A stretch of 64,000 nucleotides of DNA from Dolomedes plantarius (GCA_907164885.2 OU015490.1:97435104-97499103); one strand, 5' to 3'; shown: positions 12,307 through 25,249, counted from the stretch's first letter. The notes: a model not told the origin generated them from the letters alone. Translations and numbers: made by a program.

Positions 12307-13356
12307 GGGGAGATCCGTGTAATATGGACCCCTAAGCAAGAATGCTCATAAAACTTAAATTATTTTTCAAGAAAGATTTAATTTGCTGGCTGCTCATTGC
12401 AATTGGATAGCTGCATGGTTTAAGTTTGGTAAAGTACGAGTACTCTAGTAACTATTAATAATTGCAGGAAATAATTTTTTTATTTTCGTGTCAGTGGTCC
12501 ATATTACATATACGTTCGTGTAATATGGACCGAACGTATGTGTAATATGGACCACTAATACGAGAATAAAAAGTATGATATAGAGTGAAAGACGGACGCA
12601 CAAAACTGTGCTTTTAGTAAATTCATTTCAAGTACAGAATTACCACAATAATGGTGCATCGGGTTGGTTATGTTGGAGCAATCTTCATGCACCCATGAGC
12701 AGCATTTCTCGCACATGATCCAGTCTTCCTCCGTACTCTCCCAGCAGACTGCGCAGAAAGTGAATAGTTCAGTAACTTGATTCGCAGCAGTCTCCTGGCC
12801 GGAGGTTCCTGGGGATGTCCCTACTGAGACCCTTGGAGCTGCCTGGAGTTTTTGCTCTGTCGTCTTCTTCTGTACAAGCATCTCTTTTTGAGCTTTCTGG
12901 AGGAATTATTTCCCTTGTCTGCAGATGTTATCCATCCAACGTGTCTACAACGTGTAATATGGACCTGGGTCCATATTACACAACATCGCATGGTTCATAT
13001 TACACGAATGGACGGGAGCAACGTTGTTTCCAATCACATATCGCTATGAAAAATGGTGAGCATAAAATACATGTATGGATTGTTAAGAAAATAAGTACAT
13101 TTTCTACTATTAAAGTGAAAATTATATTAAATTTACCTAACAGAAGAAAGTAATACTGTCATTTTAACATACTTGTTACATCAATGAACATATAAGCCAA
13201 AAACACAATATCATAATCACCCAAATGAAGGCACACATGTACAAGTCACCTCATGCTTTTCATAACACTAATATTCACTAAAGGCAATGGGATTGTTCTG
13301 CTATCTAGTGGTGAACAGATAAATTTCCCCATGGTCCATAATACACGGATTTCCCC
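12307..13356 (-). mobile_element. Pogo/Tigger-like element, internal deletion copy 1
   Basis: It begins GGGGAGATCCGTGTAATATG and ends in the complement (...TACACGGATTTCCCC), with TA on both sides (12305-12306, 13357-13358). Copies of the core word TGTAATATGGACC recur in both orientations near 12495-12555 and 12953-13010, plausible transposase-binding sites. It is the same family as 22245-25247 and the tail at 62100-62425. About 1.05 kb remain; only the C-terminal PHD-finger part of the coding region survives. Confidence 0.88.
12555..12881 (-). pseudogene. PHD-finger C-terminus of a pogo/Tigger-like transposase
   Basis: The minus-strand frame contains FCAVCWESTEEDWIMCEKCC followed by SWVHEDC and YCGN. 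That is a Cys4-His-Cys3 pattern with the hallmark Trp two residues before the His, as in PHD zinc fingers. Several arthropod pogo/Tigger transposases end in such a finger, which may bind chromatin. The last zinc-binding Cys is missing or displaced (YCGN instead of YxCxxC). The DDE catalytic domain, present in the sister copy at 22245-25247, is deleted here. The plus-strand frames at 12815-13153 are shadows. Confidence 0.7.
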
Positions 13357-13374
13357 TATATAATAATTATAATA

Positions 13375-13892
13375 CACGGTGTCTGGGCTAAAAGTACCTA
13401 AAAGTTATGTCTTATTTTTACGGAACCACCCATTAGAATTTTTAAAAAATGCATTTAAATTGAAAGAGCATCTCACCAAGTTTTAACATCAATTGATTTC
13501 GATGTGTACACTTTTTGTAGCACGACAAACGTCTGAACGGTATTCCAGTTCTGTCCAAGTGTTTCCTAGCACATCAGGAGTTATTAATGTATAAACAAAA
13601 GATTTTGGTATAAACAAAATATTGAAACTTTGGATGCGTTGTAGAAGCGTAACAGTCAAGTAATTCGTCTAATAATAGGATGAGTCTAATAACTTCGAGA
13701 GAAATTCATCACTTGGAGAGAACTGGATTACCATGTAGACGTTTATCGTGCTACAAAAGGTGCACATGTCGAAATCTATTGATGATAAAACTTTGTGAGA
13801 TGTTCTTTGTATTTAAATATTTTTTAAATTCTAATGGGTAGATCCGTAAAAATAAGTCATAACTTTTGGATACTTTTAACCCTGACACCCTG
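13375..13892. mobile_element. TA-target MITE with about 88-bp terminal inverted repeats
   Basis: The left end CACGGTGTCTGGGCTAAAAG (13375 on) and the right end ending ...AACCCTGACACCCTG (to 13892) are inverted complements over roughly 88 bp, up to about 13462 and from about 13805. TA flanks both ends (13373-13374, 13893-13894). Non-coding, 518 bp. The CACCCTG-type end and the TA target fit the Tc1/mariner superfamily. Confidence 0.85.

Positions 13893-15115
<1,223 letters not shown>

Positions 15116-15163
<48 letters not shown>
15116..15163. repeat. (TA)n microsatellite
   Basis: A short TA run between the Tigger-like derivative and the DD37D mariner, continuous in composition with the (AT)n tracts at 13895 and 16468. 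The two elements may have landed in one longer microsatellite. Confidence 0.95.
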
Positions 15164-15166
<3 letters not shown>

Positions 15167-16464
15167 GGTGGCTAATAAATACTGTAACACTCCAAAAAAT
15201 AAGAGTTAATTTTAATCGTTTGGAAAAACAATTTATCTATCTATTTGTGTGATTGGCAACTTTTTGTAAACGCAGACGATTTTTGTTTAAAGTAAAACAT
15301 GTAGAATATTTTTAAAGATGGAAGCCAAAAGGTTAATGGTTAAACAGCTTTTTGATCGCGGATTTTCTGCAGGTAAAATATTTAAGCAATTAAAATGCCT
15401 TGGTTTTAATAGGACGTTTATATATAGGACTATAAATCGATTATTAGATACCAATAGCTGTAAAGATCGACCAAGGTCCGGTCGTCCACGCACTGTTCGT
15501 ACAAAAGAACGTATCAAAAGAATTCGTGAAAAGATACGAAGAAATCCACAACGTTCTGCAAATAAAATGGCTGCAGAAGAGAACATCAGTCGCAGAACTA
15601 TGCAACTTATCATAAATGAAAACCTGGGTTTTCGCCCTTATCGCAAAAGAAAAGTTCAAGGTTTGACTACTGCACAAATAGTAAAAAGGTTACAAAGATG
15701 TAAGAAATTGCTGAACCGGCACGGTAGCAAAAGTGTTGAAAAATAATTTTCTCTGATGAGAAGCTGTTTTGTACAGAACAAAGTTATAATGCTAAAAATG
15801 ATGTTGTATATTCAGCAACCTTCGAGGATATACCTGAATATCTTAGAACTGTTAAACGCTTTCAGAACAAGAATTCTGTTATGGTTTGAGCTGCAGTGTC
15901 ACACAATGGAAAACTGTCTCTGAAATTCATCGATAAAGGGGTAAAAATCAATGCTGAATATTACAAACAGGAAGTATTGGCTACACGTTTATTACCACAT
16001 GCTAACAGATTGTATCCCAAAAAGAACTGGATATTTCAGCAAGATTCTGCACCGTCCCACCGATCCAAAACAACACAGGAATGGCTCCATGCCGATTGCC
16101 CGAAGTTTATCAAGCAAGAAGATTGGCCACCTTCTTCACCAGATCTAAATCCTTTAGACTATTGCATTTGGGGGATTTTAGAGTCTAAAGTAAATGCTAA
16201 GCAGCACAGAAGTTTGGACTCCCTCAAAGCTTCCATACGGAGTGAATGGGACAAATTACCTCATAAAATGATTCGTGCCGCAATAGGACAGTGGCGTAAG
16301 AGATTATCTTTAGTAATCGATAAAGATGGAGGTCGATTCGAGTAAAATTATTTCATGGTAAACTTTCATGTATAATGTTCATAATATTGTTGTATTTTCC
16401 ATTTTCTATTTCATCTGTGTGTAATTAAATGATTCGATATTTGTCACAGTATTTATTAGCCACC

Positions 16465-16467
<3 letters not shown>
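15164..16467 (+). mobile_element. Full-length DD37D mariner-type transposon
   Basis: A 1304-bp element. Terminal inverted repeats CAGGGTGGCTAATAAATACT (left) and the matching complement (right, 16446-16467) are flanked by TA (15162-15163; 16468-16469). It contains one transposase gene nearly end to end. Both termini and almost the whole coding region are kept, with only two coding lesions visible, so the insertion is relatively recent compared with the other elements here. Confidence 0.95.
15318..16345 (+). pseudogene. DD37D mariner transposase, frameshift plus stop
   Basis: The protein would cut and paste the element at TA sites. N-terminal half 15318-15746 (142 codons, start MEAKRLMVKQLF): two helix-turn-helix units with a basic GRPRTVRT linker at about residues 55-60, as usual in Tc1/mariner. 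The catalytic half continues after a one-base frameshift near 15743: IIFSDEKLF (first Asp), then VMV*AAVS where the usual Trp is TGA at 15887-15889, then WIFQQDSAPSH (second Asp) and SSPDLNPLDYCIWG (third acidic residue, an Asp). I count 37 residues between the second and third catalytic Asp, the DD37D (maT-like) spacing, not the DD34D of classical mariners or DD34E of Tc1. All three catalytic residues are kept. Smaller frames on either strand here are shadows. Confidence 0.93.

Positions 16468-16520
<53 letters not shown>
16468..16520. repeat. (TA)n(TG)n microsatellite
   Basis: The TA run directly abuts the right end of the mariner, then becomes GTGTGT for about 14 bases. Confidence 0.95.
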
Positions 16521-17649
16521 AATGGCACGGGCGCGGGCCGACGAAGGAAGGCCTGAGTGGTATTTCTTTTTGAGGTAAAGATGGATGACTTGTCGCCCGG
16601 CCGTGCATCACATATGTTTAATTTTCCTTCCCGCTTTTCATCTCACCCTCGGACACATAAAACACCACAACGTTAATTTAATTACATCTTTATTTTTAAG
16701 ATACACAATACAACTTCTCGGGGCAACTTACAAATCAAAAAAGCGCTACATGCACGTGATACCAAACCTTATATAAACTTATCTCGTCATGTGATCGTAG
16801 TAAGGTTTAATTGGTTAAAAGTTAGGAAAAGGCATGACAAATGCGCTAGAGCATTTAATGTTCTACCCACGCTACGCAAGTTTAGTTTTCGATTAAACAG
16901 GCAGCCATTTAATTTTTTCTCTAGAGGTTATTAGAACTTAGAATCAAAAGCGAAATTAGTTTCGAACGCCGCAGGGAATTTAGAATAATGTTAGATTTTA
17001 AAATGGTATGGGGTTTTTTAATGTTATATATATATATATATATATATATGCATTAATTGTGGCACACTACGGCAAGAATTCGGTATGCACTATATGTTCT
17101 CAATCGAAAAACAGTGCCAGTATCAACTTCCCAGCGGTTGGAAATGTTCGACATTTCTTTCGAGAAAAATGCGTTTCATTTCAGGTGCAAAAGGATGAAC
17201 CCAAGTCTTATTACCGGTCCCGATTTAGTCCCAAAAAGCATTTCCTTCCTGTTTATAGAGTTCCGAAAATGCTAGACCACCTTCAAATCGTTGCACTGTC
17301 GTTGCGTGTTGGTCAGTCAATAAACGAGACGATATCGTTTACTGTGGCACGTCTGTTTTGAAGAATAAGTTCGTCCCCGCGTGAAACGTTCTCGTCTTTC
17401 GACGAAGTTGAAGAAACTTATTCACGATATGTCTACGGTCATTCTCGAATGACAGATACCACTTGGCGATAGCTTGGCGTGATGTTGCATTTCACCGTAC
17501 ATTTCGTGTAGCTGCCGATAAATCCTAGTGAAGTCACCACCTTTTGCTCACAGGAATCTGATTAATAAATATAAAATATATATAAAAATAATATTTATTT
17601 CATTTTAATGTGACCATAGGACCATAAGATGCACTCCAATTTTCAATCG
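16521..17649. other. Unassigned mixed-composition sequence
   Basis: Starts with a GC-rich patch (16524-16560) and includes a short (AT)n at 17025-17050. Frames at 16585-16776 and 17008-17361 show no motif. It could be part of an old LTR or a transposon, but no paired ends were found. Confidence 0.3.
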
Positions 17650-17694
17650 ATTTTATGTAAAAAGGTGCGTTTTATGGTCTGAAAAATACGGTAC
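17650..17694 (-). mobile_element. ISL2EU-like transposon terminus (fragment)
   Basis: AGGTGCGTTTTATGGTCTGA followed by AAAATACGGTA is the right-end form of the ACCGTATTTTTC terminal motif also seen near 2519 and 12149. A related internal stretch (ACCATAAGATGCACTCCAAT) lies 30-50 bp upstream. Confidence 0.4.
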
Positions 17695-17699
17695 TTTTA

Positions 17700-20600
17700 T
17701 GAAGGCATTTATCCGGAGGAAATATAAGAAGTCTGTCTATTATAAATTAATAAATAGAAAGTCCAATATGTTATTGGTTTTTAAAAGTGTGTTCATTCCA
17801 TATTTTCCAAGGAAAGATTCGATAGTCATAATCCGGCATTTAACTGGTCATGACTGCTTAACCAAACATATGAGCTGCTTGAAAATTCTAGAATGTCCTT
17901 TCTGCACTATTAGTGGTAAAACACAAGTAATGGAAATGTTCCACCTTTCAGATCTGTGGGTTCTGTATGCTTGGGATCACTGTATTCGGTATTGAAAGGA
18001 GAGATCATTGAGAAATTAATACGTCTTATTTCCTTCTTAATTTTACCTTTTATCTTGTTGGGTATTTTTTTGTACTTTTAATCTTGCTGATTTTGTATAT
18101 TGCTTGCCATTGGAAATTTTAAAATAATACATTATTGTGAAAGGCTGCTGAAATTAATTGATCACAAAGTGAATATTTGTGTACATATGCACGAATGTTC
18201 ACATTTCTAATCCTAAGTGTTAAAGCAATTCAAGTAGTAAATATTTTATATTCCTACCTAGAATATAAGCTTTGTCTAATTGTCTCGACTCTAATCGCGT
18301 TATTACAATGTGAGCATTGCGTGGTAGTCATATGGCTTAGGTATAGAATAACTGTACCTTATTACATTTGTAATCTAAAATTATTTAAAAAGTGGTATTT
18401 AGAATCTGGTGTATATTAAAGACAATTAAGGTAGGGTTATGTTGTTTCACATTTTCTTTCAATACTTGTAGCTTTAAATTTCAAATGAGTGTGGCGCTGT
18501 AAGGGCTGCAATTCTTAAGGTTAAATTGCTGACTTTTAGTTGAAACCGTCACTTCACAATTTATCGAAATAGGGTGAGTGTGCTTTTGTATTTATGCTAT
18601 ATTAATTTTTGTTCATTTTAGGATTGCATGTTCTATACTGCTAAGGAATCTTACATTTATGGTGCGTTTAGCCCTAAGGGCAAAATGTCTGTTTATTTTT
18701 TATTGATTTGACTGTTTCCTTTTGAGTATCTCAGGGCCTTGGGATGTCTTTTGGCTAGACCTGCATCCTATTCAGAAACCTCTCCCTTGAGGTAACTGAT
18801 TCGGTTAGGCTTCCTCATGAAGAGACCGGTCAGTTACCTCCTTATATGGTTTAGTTTTCATATGTTCTTGTACTGCTACAGAATTTGCAGATATGGTGTG
18901 TTTAGCTCTAAGTACTATATTACTGTTTATTTCGTTTGACTGTCATTGCATTCTTCCTGTTATATAGTATCTTTTACTGATGAATTATTTACAATTTGCT
19001 TGTTATTGTTAAGTATGGAACATCATGGTAATTTCTTTTACGGGATCAACGTAAAATCACACGATTTGCTAATAATATGTTCTGTTATTTTGTATGCTGA
19101 TTTTGTAAGACTTTCTATGTGAACAAAGTTATTTTGAAATAGAAAAAAACCCAACAAACTAACATTTCTCTTCTGCTTACTCCATTATGTGCTTACTATA
19201 AAACAGCAAGAAAAATGAAGTGCAAAGTAGAAAATAGTTACTCAACTTTTTCTATAAATTATGAATCACTTATCTCGGTTACTTGAACGCATCGTTATAA
19301 ATCCTGAACTGAACAATTTCGTCACTCTAATACATAATTAATCAATGTAAAGTGTCTGGAATCCAAAATTTAATTATTATATTTAAGGAAAGCTACATTC
19401 TTAAATGTATGTAAAATTCTAAAAGGGCAAACTTTTATCATTTACTCTAAACATTTCACTGATTGAAAAATCTCATCTAATTAAAGAGAGATTTTTTAAT
19501 ATATCACTCACTGTTAAAGCAACTGAGAGCATTTCAGAAAAATTATAATTAGCTAAGAGTACTTCAAGAAAGCACACTCATTTCATTTAAATTGAAATCA
19601 GATCTATTATCAGGAATTATGTTAAAATGTCTATAATAATTAAGTCATATTGAACTATTATATTAATACTTTGCATTTTAAACTTCTTAAATCTGAGTAC
19701 AGCCTATTATTATAGTATTTAATGATTAATTGGCTAAATTGTAAATTTTAAAATTAAAGTTGTGACATTAAGTTGTGACATTAAATGTTGTGATTTAAAA
19801 GATTAATTACTATTTTCATTAATACATAGAAAATATACAGAAAGTTTAGCAGCTAGTAGAATATTAAACATGTTTTTAAATCTAATCGAATAGGATAGTC
19901 CCAATGTTTCAGTATACTGCAATATATATGAAAAATCAGCACACGTTCCTATGTAAAAAAAGAGGCTTCAAAAGATAATGACAATGCTACTAGATTACTC
20001 ATATATCGATCAATACAGTTTTACGTCCAGCGAAAACCAAAGCACATATTTAAAGTCAATCTTATTCCATGTAATGTATACTATGTACCATTTTTTTCAA
20101 ATATATGCGCGAAATAGTATGTATACAATTTTAAATAAGCGATTCTTGCCATGTATCTGTCTAACCTCATTTTAATATATCCAAATTTTGCTTCCTATAC
20201 TTTGAAAAAGTAATTTCCTTCACTTTAACAAGACATACCTTTATAAATAATTATTTTTTAAAAGAGGTTGACGTTCTATATACTGCCTTATGAAATACAT
20301 AAACTTCCTCCTTCTACCTTAAACATATGACTTCTATTGTTAATCAGTTAGTTTTGTGTATGTTTTCGTTCATCTTGCGGCTTAGGCTACTTAAAAATAC
20401 ACCCTGTTGCCAAAAGTTTGAGACAGAGTAATTTGGGGCTGGTGTGCAGCCGATCTGGCGATGATAACCAATATTTTGCAGATATTTAAATTTTAAAATA
20501 TTATTTGCTTGTTGTTTTGAAAACGACAAATGTCCCAAGATGTCAAATTTTCTTTTCTATTACGGAGTACAGTTAAATAAAATCTTTAAAGCCAAGTCGG

Positions 20601-22240
20601 CAATCCTTCGACAGATTTTCTCCATAGATTAACATTGAGATGAGTGATTACAATAGGGTTAGTACACAGCAGCCGTTAGTAGAAGTCATGTATAACTATC
20701 TGTATTTCGCACTGAGTTACTGGCTCTATTCAATTTATCCCTTTTGGAATACATTTTCCTTACATTATGAAGGTGTTATCTTGGTGAGATAAAACAGAAT
20801 TTTGTTTTATAAAATTTCTCGCAACTTTCAAATCATGTGCTATAAATTCAATTTTGATTCTAAAAATTCAGAAACCAAGAGTTTACTTTTACCACATCGA
20901 GCCAGAATATGAACTCCTGTCTCACACACAAATCCTAAAGTCTGATAAAACTTGTTTGATATATACCCCGTGTATGTGCGCCGCATTTAAAATCGGGATG
21001 TTGACAACAAGTGTTTACAAACGCGTGAAAAAAACTATTTCAACCATAAAATAATCTACAAGGACATTTTCTTATCTAAGATATTGCGGAAGTAACTCGA
21101 CTGTAAACAAGCCCTTTTATAAAAAAAACTATATCAGAGATTTCCTAAAATGTGACGAGTTGCGAATGACCAGACAGAAAATAGTTTTTAGATGGATGAA
21201 AGAATTGGAGACATATTTCTACATTTGACTTATATAAACAGGCTTCAGAAAACTTTTAGTATATATCAAAGCTGAAAATTAATACTTGCACTATCAGTTG
21301 TAAAATGTATGGGTTCCAGATATCCTATGTTGATTTTCGTTATAAAATGTCTCAATATTAGGGAAAACAAAAAGCTCTAAATAAAGTTATGTTCAATTTT
21401 AATCATAATTTCTTGTTAAATATACACAACGGAAAGTTAGAGAAGTCTGAACAGTTCTGTTCAGATTTTGCAGGATAGAACATATGAAATATTTATTTTT
21501 GAAGAAGAATCCTTTAGTTTACGCCAAAAATAATTATTTTACTATCCTGCAATAAAATAATACGAAGCTTCATTTTTATGAATGTGATTATTAAGACCCT
21601 AACTTTCTCAATTAGCAAGTGTAATAATATATTCTTTAAAGTACCTCAAACGTATTTCAAATTACAAACAATTGACTGATAGTTTGAAATTTATCTCATG
21701 TTTAGTTAAAAATTTTAACAAACATTTCGAAAGTTCAGAAAGTTCAGAAAAGAAAGACATCGACACAATTTTCTATACCTTTTACTTGTTTTTTAAAGTT
21801 AAGAAAACTTTAAAGATAAAATACAAAATTTCTTTCTATTCCTCCGAAGTTTTTCTTATTTGTTCGGCATAAATAGTTAACATTTTATCTCTCCACGTTA
21901 TTCATGGAGAAAAACTATAGTTTCATATATTGTACTTATTCTATGCCTGTGTTTTTGTAATAAATAGCCTGTATTTTAAATTATGAATTATGGATTGTGA
22001 ACAAAGTTCAAATGAAAATTTATCAATTGAAAAAAAAAGTGTTTAATCTATTGAAAGCTATTGCAGTAAATAAAGAGAAAACAAGTAAAATCTGTTTCGA
22101 AATATATTTAAATTCTGAAATCGTTTCTTCCTATATTTGAGCTTGTGAAACAGATGCTGAAAAGACTACACTCTGTGGCTAAAATTTAATTTAAAAATTA
22201 TTTTTGTTTTATGATGTGTTTTGATTTTGAAAAGTTAAAA
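17700..22240. other. Long unassigned AT-rich region
   Basis: About 4.5 kb without a recognised gene. Small features: an inverted repeat at 18795-18841 (GAGGTAACTGA...TCAGTTACCTC, about 25-base loop); a weak duplication of a 'TGGTGCGTTTAGC' block (18655 and 18895); and a right-arm copy of the 11150-11605 repeat at about 20547-20690. The frames at 17699-17995, 18177-18419, 19978-20175, 20854-21054 and 21672-21872 show no known motifs. It may be host intron or intergenic DNA. Confidence 0.4.
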
Positions 22241-22737
22241 TGTAGGGGAGATCCGTGTAATATGGACCCCCTAAGCAAGAATGCTTATAAAACTCAAATT
22301 ACTAGCCGCTGCGCGACCAGCATCGTCGCTTTTAGTTTTATATTTTCTTTTGCAAAACAACACAACTGAAAGTAACGTATGCAAGGAATGTTACCATTAC
22401 ATTTCATCATAAATATACGTTGTTAAAGGGTATTCTCTACAAGGCTGATTCTAGAACACCGTGATAAAAAATGTGAATTTTCGTTACCTCAGAACAGAGT
22501 TAAAGATAAGACTGAGAAACCCAACATCAATGATTTTAAAAATTACATACCTCTTTGTATGTACTATTTTTCAAAATTAAGATATCTATACTTTATCTTT
22601 TCAACAGATAAGAAATTGTTGGGGGAAAATTTAAAATATAGTGTTGATTACATCACTCTCTGTATATATTACTGTTCACAATTCAGATATCTACACTTAA
22701 TCATATCAAATAATAAATTGCTGAGAAAATTCCTTCA

Positions 22738-23147
22738 CAGTGGTGTAGCGAGCATAACTGGCGCCCGGGGCACGATACCTTTGTGGCGCCCCCCCCGAAA
22801 AACATATAGTAATATAATATATAGACCCTATATTGGCGCCCCCCGATAAACATATAACATAATATATAGACCCTATATTGGCACCCCCCCCGAAAAGCAT
22901 ATAGTAACATAATATATAGACCTTATGTTGGTTCCCTCCCCGAAAAACATATAGTAATATAATATATAGACCTTATACTGGTGCCCTCCCCTGAAAAACA
23001 TATAGTAATATAATATATAGACCTTCTATTAGCATCACCCTCGAAAACATATAGCAATATAATATATAGGTCTTACATTGGCGCCCCTCTGCGAGTGGCG
23101 TCCGGGGCCTTGATAGACCCCCTTGCCCCCCTTTTGCTACGCCACTG
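22738..23147. mobile_element. hAT-type MITE, copy B (six internal units)
   Basis: Begins CAGTGGTGTAGCGAGCATAA, ends ...GCTACGCCACTG, with a perfect 8-bp duplication TTCCTTCA on both sides (22730-22737, 23148-23155). The outer parts match copy A (1734-1910) in inverted orientation, but the middle is expanded to six tandem units. It lies inside the Helitron and is therefore the youngest layer of this nest. The minus-strand frames at 22701-22910 only read the tandem units. Confidence 0.92.
22783..23087. repeat. Tandem repeat of about 50 bp, six units, inside the hAT MITE
   Basis: Units centred on CGAAAAACATATAGTAATAT start at 22796, 22844, 22891, 22941, 22992 and 23042 (spacing 47-51). Each unit pairs a C-rich half (GGCGCCCCCC type) with an AT-rich half (ATAATATATAGACC). 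Copy A carries a single such unit in inverse orientation. Confidence 0.93.
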
Positions 23148-23826
23148 TTCCTTCACTTAAAGAATGGAGTAAAAATTCAGGAAGTACTGAAAAAAGTGTA
23201 GTAAATTAACTATTACTGGTTATTGATTGCTATGCCGACGACGGTTAAGCTTAACCTCGCGATCATTTATGCTCTCTCTCAATGAATTAGTGCTTCGCTT
23301 TCTTTCTTGAGACTGTTCCCAATTTTCACTTGATCTTGCAGCGCGCTTTCGAACATTCCCGATTTCAGTGCGTCAATCCATGTTGACACGCGTTTGCAAA
23401 TTGAGGACGGCCGCTAATGTTTACATCTGGTAGTGGCAGCCGTTGCCATTCGGAGTGTAGAAATATCGTCGATTTCTGTGCCGCATACCAACGCGTTTTA
23501 TGTATATAGATTTTTAAAAAAAGATTTAATTTGTTGGCTGCTCATTACAGTTGTATAGCTGCATGGTTAAAACTTAGTAAAGTACTCTGGAAACTATTAA
23601 TAATTGCAGGAAATAATTTTTTTATTTTCGTGTCAGTGGTCCATATTACACATACGTTCATGTAATATGGACCGAACGTATGTGTAATATGGACCACTAA
23701 CACTAGAATAAAAAGTATGATATAGAATGAAAGATGGACGCACAAAACTGTGCTTTTAGTAAATTATTTCAAGTACAGCTATCATCACAATAATAGTGTA
23801 TCGGGTAGGTTATGGTGGCGAAAGCT

Positions 23827-24809
23827 TCATGCACCCATGAGCAGAATTTCCCTCATCTGATCCAGTCTTCCTCCGTACTCTCCCAGCAGAATGCGCAAAA
23901 AGTAAAAACAACTTGATTCGCAGTTGTCTCCTGGCCGGAGGTTTCTGGGGATGTCACTACTGAGGGCATTGGAGCTGCCCTCAGTAGGAGGAAGGGGACT
24001 GAGGAAGGGGACTGATGTCTTCCACTGAGAATATTTTATGACTAACGGAAACCGGATATTCTCCTGGACTACATCTTCTGAAGTTGGCCCTTCGGAAACA
24101 GACGTGTTCTTCTGGACTGTAGAGTCAAGTGTTGGGTCTATGGGAGCTACATTTTCTGACAAGTGGTCGTTGGTCTCGTCTTCTCATGTGCCTCGTGGTG
24201 GGGATTTATCAGAAACTTCGGATGGAGCGAAGTCGAAATCGTGAAATCCATGGTGATTGACAGGCCAAATCCCACCTGCATGGAAACCACTGGCAGCGGT
24301 TTCAACAGATCACGACCGTGGATAAGCCTTCCCGAACAGTTCACACACTTGGATTTGTGAAACAGCCTGTCCAGTAAGTTTCCTCATCCACTTGTCCATC
24401 TCTTGGGAATAATAGACGCTTCATGGATGAAAGAAAGCGTGGTCCAAAGGCTGTATTCGATGGGTAGTATGCAAACAAAGTCATAGTATGATCACCCCTG
24501 CTTCTCTGGCCAATTTTATAGCCTCGAGACTTTGAGTGTGGGACACATGTCCCTCGAGAATTAACAAAACCTTTCTGTTTTTGTCAGTTTAGCGAAACTA
24601 ATGAAATGTTTCATCCATTCACTGAAGATCTCGATCGTCATACAACCTTTTTCATGGCATTTGAAAAGAGTTCCTGGAGGAGCTCCTGCTTCCAGCTCCG
24701 GCTTCCATCGCTTACGGGGAAACACCAGTATCGGTGGGATGAAGTGACCAGCAGCACTCATTGTACAGACCAATATGACGTTCTTTCCCTTCTCTGCAGA
24801 TGTTATCAA
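23827..24809 (-). pseudogene. Pogo/Tigger-like transposase fragment (DDE_1 type)
   Basis: Reading from 24809: NVILVCTMSAAGHFIPPILV then FPRKRWKPEL and GAPPGT, a hallmark of the DDE_1 (Tigger/pogo/jerky) catalytic domain. After a frameshift near 24570 it goes on LLILEGHVSH, LCLHTTHRIQPLDHAFFHP and YYSQEMDKWMRK, all conserved in the family. The Asp expected in 'LLLDNH/LDGH' is Glu (codon 24553-24555). In-frame stops lie at 24481-24483, 24421-24423 and 24310-24312. The frame at 23827-24162 is the acidic, Ser/Thr-rich linker before the PHD finger; the finger is degenerate here. The N-terminal HTH region and the first catalytic Asp are absent. Inactive. Confidence 0.88.
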
Positions 24810-25249
24810 TTCAACGTGTCTACAACGTTAATATGGATCAGTGGTCCATATTACACAACAGCGCATGGTTCATAATACACGCATGGACGGAGCAACGTTG
24901 TTTGCAAAGACATATCGCTATGCAAAATAGTGCGCATAAAACACATGTATCGATTGTTAAGAAAATAAGTACATTTCCTACTATTAACGTGAAAATTATA
25001 TTAAGATTACCTAACAGCAGAAAGTAATACTTTCATTGTAACATTCCTGTTACATCAATGATCATATAAACTAAAAACACAATTTCATAATCGTCCAAAT
25101 GAAGGCATACATGTACAAGTCACCTCCTGCTTTGGATAAAACTAATATTCACTAAAGGCCATGGGATGGTTCTGCTATCTAGTGGTGAACAGATAAATTT
25201 CCACGTGGTCCATTTCACACGATGGTCCATAATACACGGATCTCCCCTA

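Larger units (their letters stand above)
22302..23510 (-). mobile_element. Non-autonomous Helitron
   Basis: On the minus strand it starts TCTATATACATAAAACGCG (from 23510) and ends ...GCTGGTCGCGCAGCGGCTAG (to 22302). These are the 5' TC and 3' CTAG (CTRR) ends of Helitrons, with a short GCTG...CAGC hairpin before the 3' end. It sits exactly between A (22301) and T (23511), the Helitron target. The sister pogo element at 12307 has the unoccupied site 'AAATTATTTTT', confirming both ends. No Rep/helicase coding. About 790 bp once the hAT MITE is removed. Confidence 0.87.
22245..25247 (-). mobile_element. Pogo/Tigger-like element, copy 2 (host of a nested Helitron)
   Basis: Same ends as 12307-13356: GGGGAGATCCGTGTAATATG on the left, complement on the right, TA on both sides (22243-22244, 25248-25249). 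Total 3003 bp, of which 1209 bp are the Helitron at 22302-23510, leaving about 1.8 kb. It retains part of the DDE catalytic region and the region between it and the PHD finger, but no N-terminal DNA-binding part, so this too is an internal-deletion copy. Confidence 0.9.

Noticed and set aside
17008..17361. 117-codon frame after a short (AT)n tract
   Set aside because: No recognisable domain, and an overlapping frame (17057-17275) is equally open; no basis to call a gene.
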